Part shown: positions 7,220 to 14,833 of the stretch, in pieces
Layout: every line of letters begins with the position of its first letter
Position numbering within the stretch: the first letter of the stretch is position 1
Assembly (NCBI GenBank): GCA_948439925.1
Contig: CAOJNR010000001.1
Span: 1-31,389 of the forward strand
Source: an uncultured Clostridia bacterium
GTDB lineage: Bacteria; Bacillota; Clostridia; Christensenellales; UBA1242
Direction: 5' to 3'
Length of the DNA stretch: 31,389 nucleotides
Position numbers and translations under genes: made by a program
Notes under the pieces: model-generated
Databases searched by the model: none
The model's input: the letters and a program-made list of their open reading frames with translations, nothing else
What the model was told of the DNA's origin: nothing

Positions 7220-7846
7220 ATGGCAAAAGTTAAAGTTTTTAATATGCAAGCCCAAGAAGTTGGGTCAATCACTCTCCCAGAAGACCTTTTCAATGTTGAA
7301 TACAACGAACCACTCATTCACGAAGTTATCGTTGCTTACAACGCAAACCAAAGACAAGGCACAAAGAGCGCACTCACAAGAAGTGAAGTTCGCGGTCACG
7401 CTGCTAAGCCTTACAGACAAAAGGGAACTGGTCATGCAAGACAAGGTTCAACAAAAGGACCTCAATACACAGGCGGTGGAGTTGTTTTTGCTCCAAAGCC
7501 AAGAGATTTCTCAAAGAAAGTCAACAAGCAAGCTAAGAGAAAGGCACTTCTTTCAGCACTTAGCCAAAAGCTCGCTCAAAACGAAGTTATCGTTCTTGAC
7601 GAACTTACATTTGCAAACGCTAAGACAAAAGAAGCACAAGCTTTCGTTGACGCATTCAAATTCAATGGCTCAGTGCTTGTTGTAAATGACAAGAACGACG
7701 AAAAAATCATGCGCGCAACTTCAAACATGGAAGCGCTCAACGTTGAAGAAGCTGATCTTCTCAATGTTTATGAAGTTGTTGCAACAAAGAACGTTGTTCT
7801 CACTAAGTCAGCTATCAAATCTATCAAGGAGGCATACGCAGAATAA
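7220..7846 (+). CDS. rplD: 50S ribosomal protein L4
   Basis: The 208-aa protein shows the L4 core with the long loop rich in Arg and Gly (KGTGHARQGSTKGPQYTGGG) that lines the exit tunnel, and the FAPKPRDF motif after it. L4 binds 23S rRNA domain I, and in enterobacteria represses its own operon through the S10 leader. Its TAA overlaps the rplW ATG by one base, giving translational coupling. Confidence 0.97.
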   Translation: MAKVKVFNMQAQEVGSITLPEDLFNVEYNEPLIHEVIVAYNANQRQGTKSALTRSEVRGHAAKPYRQKGTGHARQGSTKGPQYTGGGVVFAPKPRDFSKKVNKQAKRKALLSALSQKLAQNEVIVLDELTFANAKTKEAQAFVDAFKFNGSVLVVNDKNDEKIMRATSNMEALNVEEADLLNVYEVVATKNVVLTKSAIKSIKEAYAE

Positions 7847-8104
7847 TGGAAGCAACAGAAATTATTATCAGACCACTTCTTACTGAGAAAAGTTATGCCG
7901 GAATTCAAGGCAAAGTTTACACTTTCGAAGTAAACAAGAAAGCTGGCAAAGTTGATATCAAAAACGCAGTTGAAAAACTTTTTGATGTTCAAGTTGAAAA
8001 AGTTAACACTGTTATCGTAAAGGGACACAAGAAGTTACAAAAAAGCTATCGTAATCCTTAAACAATCTTCAAAATCAATCGCCTTCTTCGACAGTTTATC
8101 TTAA
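7846..8104 (+). pseudogene. rplW: 50S ribosomal protein L23, reading frame interrupted by an internal gap
   Basis: L23 sits at the tunnel exit and docks trigger factor and SRP. The N-terminal frame (7846-8061) reads as L23 through VNTVIVKGHKK, then runs out of frame to a stop at 71 aa. Two frames over, from TAC at 8036, the true C-terminus continues (YKKAIVILKQSS to FFDSLS) and stops at 8104, just before the rplB ribosome site. Aligned with E. coli and Bacillus L23, about 11 codons (the rRNA-binding RxGRxxGxTS loop) are absent. That equals 32 missing nt between 8034 and 8036; restoring them gives 96 aa, the usual length. It is either an assembly gap or a real lesion in an essential gene. Confidence 0.85.
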
Positions 8105-8123
8105 AAGTAAGGAGGAAAAGTAA

Positions 8124-8951
8124 ATGGCAATTAAGAAACATAATCCAACATCTGCTGGAAGAAGATTTTATACAACTCCTTCTTTTGATGAGATTACAAA
8201 GAAAACACCTGAAAAATCACTCCTTGCTAAGAAGGAGAAACACGCTGGAAGAAATAATACAGGCAGAGTTACTGTTAGACACCAAGGTGGCGGAAACAGA
8301 AAGAAATATCGTATCATTGACTTCAAGCGCAACAAGGACGGAATTCCTGCAACAGTTGTTGGAATTGAATACGATCCAAACAGAACAGCTTATATCGCAC
8401 TTCTCTCTTACGCTGATGGCGAAAAGAGATACATCATTGCACCTGTTGGCCTTAAAGATGGCGACACTGTAATGAGTGGCGAAAACGCTGAAATAAAAGT
8501 CGGAAACAATCTTCCTCTTGCAAATATTCCAGTTGGTTCAACAATCCACAACATTGAACTCGAACCAAAGAAGGGCGCTCAACTTGCTCGTTCTGCTGGT
8601 GCAGAAGTTCAGCTTATGGCTAAGGAAGGAAAATATGCAACTCTTCGTCTTCCAAGCGGAGAAATGAGAAAAGTTCTTCTCACTTGCCGTGCAACAATCG
8701 GAACAGTTGGAAATATCGACCATGAACTTGTTTCTCTTGGTAAAGCTGGAAGAAAAAGACACATGGGTGTTCGTCCAAGCGTTCGTGGTGTTGCAATGAA
8801 CCCTAACGACCACAAGCATGGTGGTGGTGAAGGAAAGAGCCCAGTTGGTATGGCTTCACCAGTCACTCCATGGGGTAAACCAGCTCTTGGATACAAGACT
8901 AGAAAGAAGAAAAATCGCTCTAACCGCTTAATGGTTAAGAGAGTTAATTAG
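8124..8951 (+). CDS. rplB: 50S ribosomal protein L2
   Basis: The 275-aa protein is full-length L2: RVTVRHQGGGNRKKYR in the OB-like domain, the SH3-like middle, and the C-terminal GVAMNPNDHKHGGGEG segment holding the conserved His next to the peptidyl transferase centre. It ends with a basic KKKNRSNRLMVKR tail. AAGGAGG precedes the ATG, so translation does not depend on the disrupted rplW frame. Confidence 0.97.
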   Translation: MAIKKHNPTSAGRRFYTTPSFDEITKKTPEKSLLAKKEKHAGRNNTGRVTVRHQGGGNRKKYRIIDFKRNKDGIPATVVGIEYDPNRTAYIALLSYADGEKRYIIAPVGLKDGDTVMSGENAEIKVGNNLPLANIPVGSTIHNIELEPKKGAQLARSAGAEVQLMAKEGKYATLRLPSGEMRKVLLTCRATIGTVGNIDHELVSLGKAGRKRHMGVRPSVRGVAMNPNDHKHGGGEGKSPVGMASPVTPWGKPALGYKTRKKKNRSNRLMVKRVN

Positions 8952-8962
8952 GAGAGAAAACT

Positions 8963-9247
8963 ATGAGCAGATCATCAAAGAAAAAGCCTTTTGTTCATCC
9001 AACACTCATTAAGAGAGTTGAAGAAATGCAAGCTTCTGGCGTTAAAAAGCCAATTAAAACTTGGTCACGTTCTTCAACAATCTATCCAGATTTCGTTGGA
9101 TTCACTTTCGCTGTGCACAACGGAAAGAAACATGTCCCTGTTTATTGCACTGCTGATATGGTTGGACACAAACTTGGCGAATTTTCTCCAACAAGAACTT
9201 ACAAGGGACACATCAAAAAGTCGGCTGCCGCTAAGGGCAAGAAGTAA
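8963..9247 (+). CDS. rpsS: 30S ribosomal protein S19
   Basis: The 94-aa protein contains KTWSRSSTIYPDFVGFTFAVHNGKKHVPV and GHKLGEFSPTRTYKGH split across its two halves, the S19 hallmark segments. S19 forms a complex with S13 in the 30S head near the A-site tRNA. It lies 11 nt after rplB. Confidence 0.97.
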   Translation: MSRSSKKKPFVHPTLIKRVEEMQASGVKKPIKTWSRSSTIYPDFVGFTFAVHNGKKHVPVYCTADMVGHKLGEFSPTRTYKGHIKKSAAAKGKK

Positions 9248-9257
9248 GAGGTGAATA

Positions 9258-9653
9258 ATGGCTACAAGAATTAGACTTAAAGCGCAAAAAAGAAAAGAAG
9301 AAAATAAAAACGCTCGTCCATACGCTAAGGCAAAATACATCAGAATGAGCCCTTCAAAAGTTGCAATCGTTCTCGACAAAATTCGTGGACAAAAAGCTGA
9401 AATGGCTGTTGCAATCCTTGAAAATATGGCAGAAAGCGCTGCTGTTGAGTGCCTCAAAGTTCTCAAAAGTGCAATCGCCAACGCTGAAAACAACAAAGGC
9501 ATGAATGCTTCAAACTTGTTTGTTGCTGAGTGCTATGCTGGCGCTGGTCCTGTGCTTAAAAGAATTGCTTACAGAGCAAAAGGCAGAGCTGATAGAATAC
9601 TTAAAAGAACTTCACACATCACAATCGTGCTTGATGAAGTGGTAGGAGGCTAA
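9258..9653 (+). CDS. rplV: 50S ribosomal protein L22
   Basis: The 131-aa protein shows the L22 fold: a KYIRMSPSKVAIVLDKIRG helix start, an Ala-rich middle, and the beta-hairpin KRIAYRAKGRADRI that lines the exit tunnel and contacts macrolides. It starts about 10 nt after rpsS and ends 2 nt before rpsC. The N-terminus is about 20 residues longer than in short L22 forms and very basic. Confidence 0.96.
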   Translation: MATRIRLKAQKRKEENKNARPYAKAKYIRMSPSKVAIVLDKIRGQKAEMAVAILENMAESAAVECLKVLKSAIANAENNKGMNASNLFVAECYAGAGPVLKRIAYRAKGRADRILKRTSHITIVLDEVVGG

Positions 9654-9655
9654 TT

Positions 9656-10330
9656 ATGGGACAAAAAGTTAGTCCAGTTGGACTTAGAATTGGAATCAAT
9701 AAAGATTGGGATTCAACTTGGTATGCAGACAAGAAAACTTTTGGTTTGAACCTTAAAGAAGATCAAGAAATCCGTAACTTTTTGAAGAAAAAATATAATG
9801 CCTGCGCTATTTCAAAAATCACTATTGAGAGAACTGAGGCAAAACTTGTTATCAATATCTTCACAGGCAAACCTGGTATGATTATTGGTGCAAAAGGCGC
9901 TGGAATTGAAACAATCAAGAAAGAAGTGACAAAGATGATAAGACCAATCAAACTTCTTGTTATCAATGTTAAAGAAATCAAAAGACCTGATCTCGATGCA
10001 CAACTCGTTGCAGAAAGCATTGCTTCTCAACTTGAAAAGCGTGTTGCTGGAAAGAGAGCATTAAAGCAAGCTCTTCAAAGAGTTATGAAAGCTGGTGCAA
10101 AGGGATGTAAGGTTCAAATAGCTGGTGTTCTTGCAAAAGCAAACGACAAAGCTATGACTGAAAAATACATGGAAGGTTCACTTCCTCTTCACACTTTGCG
10201 TGCAGATATTGACTATGGCGAAGCTTCTGCTTTCACTATGATTGGTAAAATTGGCGTTAAGTGCTGGATTTACAAGGGAGAAATCCTTCAAGCAAAGAAG
10301 TCGTCTGAAAAGAAAGGAGGACAAGAATAA
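9656..10330 (+). CDS. rpsC: 30S ribosomal protein S3
   Basis: The 224-aa protein starts GQKVSPVGLRIGI, has a KH domain with the GKPGMIIGAKGAGIE loop (about residues 70-90), and a C-terminal domain with the GCKVQIAG and TLRADIDYG motifs. S3 lines the mRNA entry tunnel and has helicase activity with S4. The last base of its stop is the first base of the rplP start. Confidence 0.97.
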   Translation: MGQKVSPVGLRIGINKDWDSTWYADKKTFGLNLKEDQEIRNFLKKKYNACAISKITIERTEAKLVINIFTGKPGMIIGAKGAGIETIKKEVTKMIRPIKLLVINVKEIKRPDLDAQLVAESIASQLEKRVAGKRALKQALQRVMKAGAKGCKVQIAGVLAKANDKAMTEKYMEGSLPLHTLRADIDYGEASAFTMIGKIGVKCWIYKGEILQAKKSSEKKGGQE

Positions 10331-10767
10331 TGTTAATGCCAAAGAGAGTTAAAAGAAGAAAAGTTTTCAGAGGCAGAATGACTGGTAAGGCTACAAGAGG
10401 TAACACTATTGCATACGGAACTTATGGTATCGTTGCAATGGAACCATGCTGGATCAAATCAAACCAAATCGAAGCAGCTCGTATTGCTATGACAAGACAT
10501 ATCAAACGTGGCGGTAAGGTTTGGATTAAGATTTTCCCAGATAAACCTGTAAGTAAAAAGCCTGCTCAAACTCGTATGGGTTCGGGTAAAGGTGCACCTG
10601 AATTTTGGGTTGCAGTGGTTAAGCCAGGCAGAGTTCTCTTTGAAATCGAAGGCGTTGCTGAGGCAACAGCTAAGGAAGCACTTAGACTTGCTGGTCACAA
10701 ACTTCCTTGCAAAGTGAAATTCTTAAAGAAAGAAGAAAACAAAGGTGGTGCGGATAATGAAAATTAG
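10330..10767 (+). CDS. rplP: 50S ribosomal protein L16
   Basis: The 145-aa protein starts MLMPKRVKRRKVFRG, the standard L16 N-terminus, and has KIFPDKPVSKKP, RMGSGKGAPEFWVA and the GHKLPCK C-terminal region. L16 organises the A-site tRNA elbow region of the 50S subunit. The ATG overlaps the rpsC stop (TAATG), and its tail overlaps rpmC by 11 nt. Confidence 0.97.
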   Translation: MLMPKRVKRRKVFRGRMTGKATRGNTIAYGTYGIVAMEPCWIKSNQIEAARIAMTRHIKRGGKVWIKIFPDKPVSKKPAQTRMGSGKGAPEFWVAVVKPGRVLFEIEGVAEATAKEALRLAGHKLPCKVKFLKKEENKGGADNEN

Positions 10768-10975
10768 TGAAATTCAAGGTTTGACAGTGGCAGAACTCAA
10801 TGCAAAACTTAAAGAACTCAACAGTGAACTTTTCAATCTTCGTTTTTCTCATGCCACTAGAAGTCTTGCAAACCCAATGCAAATTCACAATGTGAAGAAA
10901 GACATTGCAAGAGTTAAGACTGTTATAAGAGAAAAAGAAATCGCGGGATCAAACGGAGGAAACAATGGAAAATAG
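10757..10975 (+). CDS. rpmC: 50S ribosomal protein L29
   Basis: A 72-aa two-helix protein with KISEIQGLTVAELNAKLKEL then NLRFSHATRSLANPMQIHNVKKDIARVKTV split between the helices, as in L29. L29 lies by the tunnel exit next to L23. ATG 10757 is chosen over the upstream GTG (10745) because L29 proteins begin MKISEI. Both ends overlap neighbours by 11 nt. Confidence 0.95.
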   Translation: MKISEIQGLTVAELNAKLKELNSELFNLRFSHATRSLANPMQIHNVKKDIARVKTVIREKEIAGSNGGNNGK

Positions 10976-11225
10976 AAATGAAAGAATAACCAGAGAAGGC
11001 GTTGTTGTAAGCGCTGGCAAAATGGACAAAACTGTTGTTGTTAAAGTTGTTTCAAGAGTTAAAAGCCCAATTTACAAAAAAGTCGTTCAAAGAACTAAAA
11101 AGTTCAAAGCTCATGACGAAAACAACGCGTGCGGAATGGGTGACAGAGTTAGAATTATGGAAACTCGTCCACTCAGCAAAGATAAGCATTTCAGAGTTGT
11201 TGAAATCATTGAGAAAGCAAAATAA
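10965..11225 (+). CDS. rpsQ: 30S ribosomal protein S17
   Basis: The 86-aa OB-fold protein contains REGVVVSAGKMDKTVVV, KVVQRTKKFKAHDE and the GDRVRIMETRPLSK motif typical of S17, a primary 16S rRNA binder. A GGAGG (10957-10961) at the end of rpmC serves as its ribosome site. Confidence 0.97.
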   Translation: MENRNERITREGVVVSAGKMDKTVVVKVVSRVKSPIYKKVVQRTKKFKAHDENNACGMGDRVRIMETRPLSKDKHFRVVEIIEKAK

Positions 11226-11236
11226 GGAGGAGCAAT

Positions 11237-11605
11237 ATGATTATACCTCAAACAAGATTGAAAGTTGCTGACAACACTGGCGCAAAAGAAATTATGTGTA
11301 TCAGAGTTCTTGGTGGCTCATTCAGAAGAAGTGGAAACATTGGCGATATCATCGTTGCTTCTGTTAAGAAAGCTATCCCTGGCGGTAGCGTTAAGAAGGG
11401 CGATGTTGTTAAGGCAGTTATCGTTCGTTCTTCAAAAGGTCTTCGTAGACCAGACGGATCTCATATCCGTTTTGATGACAACGCAGCTGTTATCATCGAC
11501 AACCAAAAACAACCAAAAGGCACTCGCGTTTTCGGACCGATCGCCAGAGAACTCCGTGACAGAGGATATATGAAAATTATCTCTCTCGCTCCGGACGTTA
11601 TATAA
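11237..11605 (+). CDS. rplN: 50S ribosomal protein L14
   Basis: The 122-aa protein is canonical L14: IPQTRLKVADNTGAKEIMCIRVLGG at its start (read in two segments), KKGDVVKAVIVRS, and GTRVFGPIARELR near the end. L14 forms bridge B8 with 16S rRNA and is the RsfS silencing site. Length is exactly the usual 122. Confidence 0.98.
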   Translation: MIIPQTRLKVADNTGAKEIMCIRVLGGSFRRSGNIGDIIVASVKKAIPGGSVKKGDVVKAVIVRSSKGLRRPDGSHIRFDDNAAVIIDNQKQPKGTRVFGPIARELRDRGYMKIISLAPDVI

Positions 11606-11617
11606 GAGGAGGGCATT

Positions 11618-12136
11618 ATGAAAATGAAAGTTAAAACAGGCGATAATGTTCTCGTTATCACAGGAAAAGATAAGGGCAAGAGCGGAAAAGTTATGGAAGT
11701 TCTTGCACAAGAAAATAAAGTTGTTGTTGAAAACATCAACATTGTGACAAAACATCAAAAACCAAGAAGCCAACAAGACAAGGGCGGAAAAATTCAAAAA
11801 ACTGCTCCAATCGAAGCTTCAAACGTTATGGTTATCTGCCCTAACTGCAACAAAGCAACAAGAGTTGCTCACAGTGAAGTGGCAGGCAAAAAAGTTCGCT
11901 CTTGCAAGAAGTGCGGTTCAAGCCTTGACAAAGAGTTTGTGAAAGCTTCAAAGAAAGAAGCAAAGAAAACAGTTAAAAAGGCAAGCGAACTTAAAGGTGC
12001 AACACTTAAACAAGCTGACGCACCAGTAAAAGAAGAAAAAGCTGAGAAGACAACTGCTAAAACAACTGCAAAGTCAACTTCAACAAAATCTTCAACCACA
12101 AAAAAGTCGACAACTGCAAAGAAAGCAAGTGAATAG
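11618..12136 (+). CDS. rplX: 50S ribosomal protein L24 with zinc ribbon and long basic tail
   Basis: Residues 1-110 are L24: a KOW start (KTGDNVLVITGKDKGKSGKV), then KHQKPRSQQDKGG and IEASNVMVICP. Two Cys pairs, CPNC and CKKC, make a zinc ribbon that many L24 proteins lack. After about residue 112 a low-complexity tail of some 60 residues rich in Lys, Ala, Thr and Ser follows, resembling histone H1-like tails. Usual L24 is about 105 aa; this is 172. L24 starts 50S assembly near the tunnel exit, so the tail would project at the surface. Confidence 0.93.
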   Translation: MKMKVKTGDNVLVITGKDKGKSGKVMEVLAQENKVVVENINIVTKHQKPRSQQDKGGKIQKTAPIEASNVMVICPNCNKATRVAHSEVAGKKVRSCKKCGSSLDKEFVKASKKEAKKTVKKASELKGATLKQADAPVKEEKAEKTTAKTTAKSTSTKSSTTKKSTTAKKASE

Positions 12137-12157
12137 GAGAAAGAACAAAACAGAATT

Positions 12158-12685
12158 TTGACTAAATATAGAGAGGAAGTTGTTCCTGCACTTATTTCAG
12201 AATTTGGTTACAAGAACATAATGGAAGTTCCAAAGCTTGTTAAAGTTGTGCTCAATATGGGACTTGGCGAAGTTAAAAGCAATTCAAAATCTTTCAACAT
12301 CGCAGTTGACGAACTTGCAGTTATCTCAGGTCAAAAGCCAGTTGTTACAACTGCAAAGAAATCAATCTCAAACTTCGGACTCAGAGAAGGTCAAAAGATT
12401 GGTGCAAAAGTCACACTCAGAGGGGATAGAATGTATGAGTTTTTCGATAGACTCACAGCAATCGCTCTTCCAAGAGTGAGAGACTTCAAGGGTGTTTCTG
12501 ACAAGTCATTTGATGGCAAAGGAAACTACTCTATGGGAATTAAAGAACAACTTATTTTCCCAGAAATCGTTTATGAAAAAGTCGAAAAAATCAGAGGTTT
12601 TGACATCACTTTCGTTACTACTGCAAAGACAAACGAAGAGGCAAAAGCACTTTTAAAGGCACTCGGTATGCCTTTTGCAAGATAG
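12158..12685 (+). CDS. rplE: 50S ribosomal protein L5
   Basis: The 175-aa protein matches L5: VPKLVKVVLNMGLGE, GQKPVVTTAKKSISNFGLREG, KVTLRGDRMYEFFDRL and the FVTTAKTNEEAKALL end. It binds 5S rRNA. There is no ATG: the best start is TTG 12158 (or ATT just before), in the same frame as rplX and 21 nt after its TAG, with GGAG overlapping that stop. The long spacing and weak start could lower its yield or favour reinitiation. Confidence 0.93.
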   Translation: MTKYREEVVPALISEFGYKNIMEVPKLVKVVLNMGLGEVKSNSKSFNIAVDELAVISGQKPVVTTAKKSISNFGLREGQKIGAKVTLRGDRMYEFFDRLTAIALPRVRDFKGVSDKSFDGKGNYSMGIKEQLIFPEIVYEKVEKIRGFDITFVTTAKTNEEAKALLKALGMPFAR

Positions 12686-12695
12686 GAGTTTGATT

Positions 12696-12881
12696 ATGGC
12701 AAGAAAAGCATTAGTTGAAAAACAAAAAAGAACTCAAAAATATAAAACACGTGAATACACTCGTTGCAGTCTTTGTGGACGTCCACACTCAGTTCTCAGA
12801 AAGTATGGCATTTGCAGAGTTTGTTTCAGAGAACTCGCAAACAAGGGCGAAATCCCTGGCGTGAAGAAAGCAAGTTGGTAA
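12696..12881 (+). CDS. rpsN: 30S ribosomal protein S14, zinc type
   Basis: A 61-aa short S14 with a four-Cys zinc site (CSLCGRPH and CRVC), the common form in Bacillota. It starts ARKALVEKQKRTQKYKTREY and ends KGEIPGVKKASW. The zinc-free long form is not in this window. The ATG with GGAG upstream at 12685-12688 is preferred to an in-frame earlier codon inside rplE. Confidence 0.97.
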   Translation: MARKALVEKQKRTQKYKTREYTRCSLCGRPHSVLRKYGICRVCFRELANKGEIPGVKKASW

Positions 12882-12894
12882 GAGGAGGAAAATT

Positions 12895-13293
12895 ATGTTA
12901 GTTACAGATCCAATCGCAGATATGCTTACAAGAATTCGTAATGCGACACGCGCAAAACACGAATCAGTAATCGTTCCTGCATCTAATGAAAAATTGGCTA
13001 TTGCCAAAATCCTTCTCGATGAAGGTTACATCATTTCTTTTGAAGAAGTTAAAGATGGCAACTGGAAAAACATTCTCATCACTCTCAAATATGATGAGAC
13101 TGGTGACAGCGTTATTCAAGGACTTAGAAGAATTTCTAAACCAGGCCTTCGTATTTACGCTCAAAAAGATAAACTTCCAAGAGTTATAAGCGGACTCGGC
13201 ATCGCTATCATTTCAACAAACAAGGGTATTGTGACTGATAAAGTTGCAAGACAACTCAATGTTGGTGGCGAAGTTCTCGCTTATGTATGGTAA
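12895..13293 (+). CDS. rpsH: 30S ribosomal protein S8
   Basis: The 132-aa protein has TDPIADMLTRIRNATRAKH, the RRISKPGLRIYA strand and the GLGIAIISTNKGIVTDK C-terminal motif, all diagnostic of S8, a primary binder of 16S helix 21. In E. coli S8 represses the spc operon by binding in the rplE mRNA. Confidence 0.98.
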   Translation: MLVTDPIADMLTRIRNATRAKHESVIVPASNEKLAIAKILLDEGYIISFEEVKDGNWKNILITLKYDETGDSVIQGLRRISKPGLRIYAQKDKLPRVISGLGIAIISTNKGIVTDKVARQLNVGGEVLAYVW

Positions 13294-13303
13294 GGAGGAT
13301 ACT

Positions 13304-13852
13304 ATGTCTAGAATAGGTAAAAAAGTTATAGTTATGCCTGCTGGCGTGAGCGCAAAGCTTGAAAACGGCGTGCTTACAGTGTCAGGACCAAAGGGAACTT
13401 TGTCACAAGAAATTGACAAAGTTATCAAAACAAACATTAACGGTCAAGAAATGTCTTTTGAAATCGCAAAAGAAACTGCTGATGCAAATGCTAAGCATGG
13501 TCTTTACAGAGCTCTCGCTCACAACATGGTTGTTGGCGTAAGCGAAGGATTCAAAAGAAACCTTCTTATCGCTGGTGTAGGTTACAAAGCAAGCGTAAGC
13601 GGAAACAAACTCAATCTCAACCTTGGTTTCTCTCACCCAGTTGAAATTGCAATTCCAAGTGACCTTCAAGTTACTTGTCCATCAGTGACAGAAATTGCAA
13701 TCTCTGGAATTGACAAACAAAAGGTTGGACAATTCGCTTCAAATATCAGAGATATCAGACCTGTTGAGCCATATCACGGCTACGGCGTTCGTTACTCTGA
13801 CGAAGTGGTTATAAGAAAAGTCGGCAAAACTGCGGGTAAAGGCAAGAAGTAG
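13304..13852 (+). CDS. rplF: 50S ribosomal protein L6
   Basis: The 182-aa protein has two L6 repeats, starting SRIGKKVIVMPAGV and ending with the conserved PEPYHGYGVRY-type segment (here PVEPYHGYGVRYSDEVV) and a basic tail. L6 sits by the sarcin-ricin loop. ATG 13304 is chosen because a TAAGGAGG lies 6 nt before it; an upstream in-frame ATG is inside rpsH. Confidence 0.97.
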   Translation: MSRIGKKVIVMPAGVSAKLENGVLTVSGPKGTLSQEIDKVIKTNINGQEMSFEIAKETADANAKHGLYRALAHNMVVGVSEGFKRNLLIAGVGYKASVSGNKLNLNLGFSHPVEIAIPSDLQVTCPSVTEIAISGIDKQKVGQFASNIRDIRPVEPYHGYGVRYSDEVVIRKVGKTAGKGKK

Positions 13853-13863
13853 GAGGTAAGACG

Positions 13864-14232
13864 ATGATAGGTAAATCAGATAAAAATAAAGAAAGACTTG
13901 TTCGTCACAAGCGTGTTAGAGGAAAAGTTTCTGGCACAAGCGAAAGACCTCGCCTTTGCGTTTACAGGTCTTTGAGCCAAATCTATGCTCAAATCATTGA
14001 TGACATAAAGGGCGTGACCTTGGTCAGCGCTTCAACCCTTGACAGTGATGTTAAAAACCTCATCAAAGGAAAAAGCAAATCAGAACAAGCAAAAATCGTT
14101 GGTGAAGCTATCGCTAAGAAAGCTTTGGAAAAGAAAATAAATGAAGTTGTTTTTGATAGAGGCGGATATATCTACATTGGTCGCGTTCAAGCTTTGGCAG
14201 ATGGTGCCAGAAAAGCTGGACTTAAATTTTAG
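13864..14232 (+). CDS. rplR: 50S ribosomal protein L18
   Basis: The 122-aa protein shows RHKRVRGKVSGTSERPRL, VYRSLSQIYAQIIDD, and the C-terminal FDRGGYIYIGRVQALADGAR motif of L18, which binds 5S rRNA with L5. AGGAGG precedes the ATG. Length is usual for bacteria. Confidence 0.97.
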   Translation: MIGKSDKNKERLVRHKRVRGKVSGTSERPRLCVYRSLSQIYAQIIDDIKGVTLVSASTLDSDVKNLIKGKSKSEQAKIVGEAIAKKALEKKINEVVFDRGGYIYIGRVQALADGARKAGLKF

Positions 14233-14241
14233 GAGGAAAAC

Positions 14242-14813
14242 ATGAGTGAAGTAAATGAAGTTAAAGTTGAAAAAACTCCTGAATCACAAGGAAGAAAGCC
14301 TTTTTTCAAAGATAAACAAAAATCTGACAAACGCGAAAGACCAGTTAGACGCGAAGACAGCGAGTTTGACAAAACTGTTGTTTGCGTTAGACGCGTTACT
14401 AAGGTAGTTAAAGGCGGAAGAACTCTTCGTTTCTCAGCACTTGTTGTCGTTGGTGACAAGAAGGGCAGAGTGGGCATTGCAATCGGCAAAGCAAAAGAAG
14501 TTTCTGGCGCTATCGAAAAAGCAACTACTATGGCAAAGAAAAACCTTATCAATGTGCCAATCGTTGACGGATCATTGGTAAATTCTCAGCAACAAACGTT
14601 TTAATGTTCCCAGCACCTGCCGGAACAGGAGTTATCGCTGGTGGTTCTGCTCGTGCCGTTCTTGAACTTGCGGGCGTTCACAACATCGTGACAAAGAGAC
14701 ATGGCTCTTCAAACAAAATCAACGTTGTTAAAGCAACTATTGAAGGCTTGAAATCTCTTAAAACAAAAGAAGAAATCGCTGCTCGTCGTGGCAAATCGGT
14801 TGACGAAATTTAA
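14242..14813 (+). pseudogene. rpsE: 30S ribosomal protein S5, reading frame interrupted by an internal gap
   Basis: S5 shapes the mRNA entry and decoding fidelity. The first frame (14242-14604) is S5 from an extended basic N-terminus through TKVVKGGRTLRFSALVVVG to NVPIVDGS, then misreads to a stop. In another frame GKFSATNVLMFPAPAGTGVIAGG resumes at 14577 and runs to the normal KSVDEI end at 14813. Between them S5 proteins have six residues (IPHEVI-like); here only TT of their 18 nt remains, so 16 nt are missing between 14574 and 14577. Restoring them gives 195 aa. The rest of both halves is well conserved, with no decay. Internal ATG 14604 lacks a good ribosome site. Confidence 0.87.
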
Positions 14814-14833
14814 GGAAAGGAGAAGAAAAGATT

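Noticed and set aside
8035..8046. A AAA AAG slippery heptamer at the rplW break, suggesting programmed -1 frameshifting
   Set aside because: The needed shift is +1, not -1, and about 11 conserved residues are missing, which frameshifting cannot supply.
14604..14813. Separate small gene starting at ATG 14604 in rpsE
   Set aside because: It is the S5 C-terminal half; the conserved frame extends upstream of this ATG and no ribosome site precedes it.
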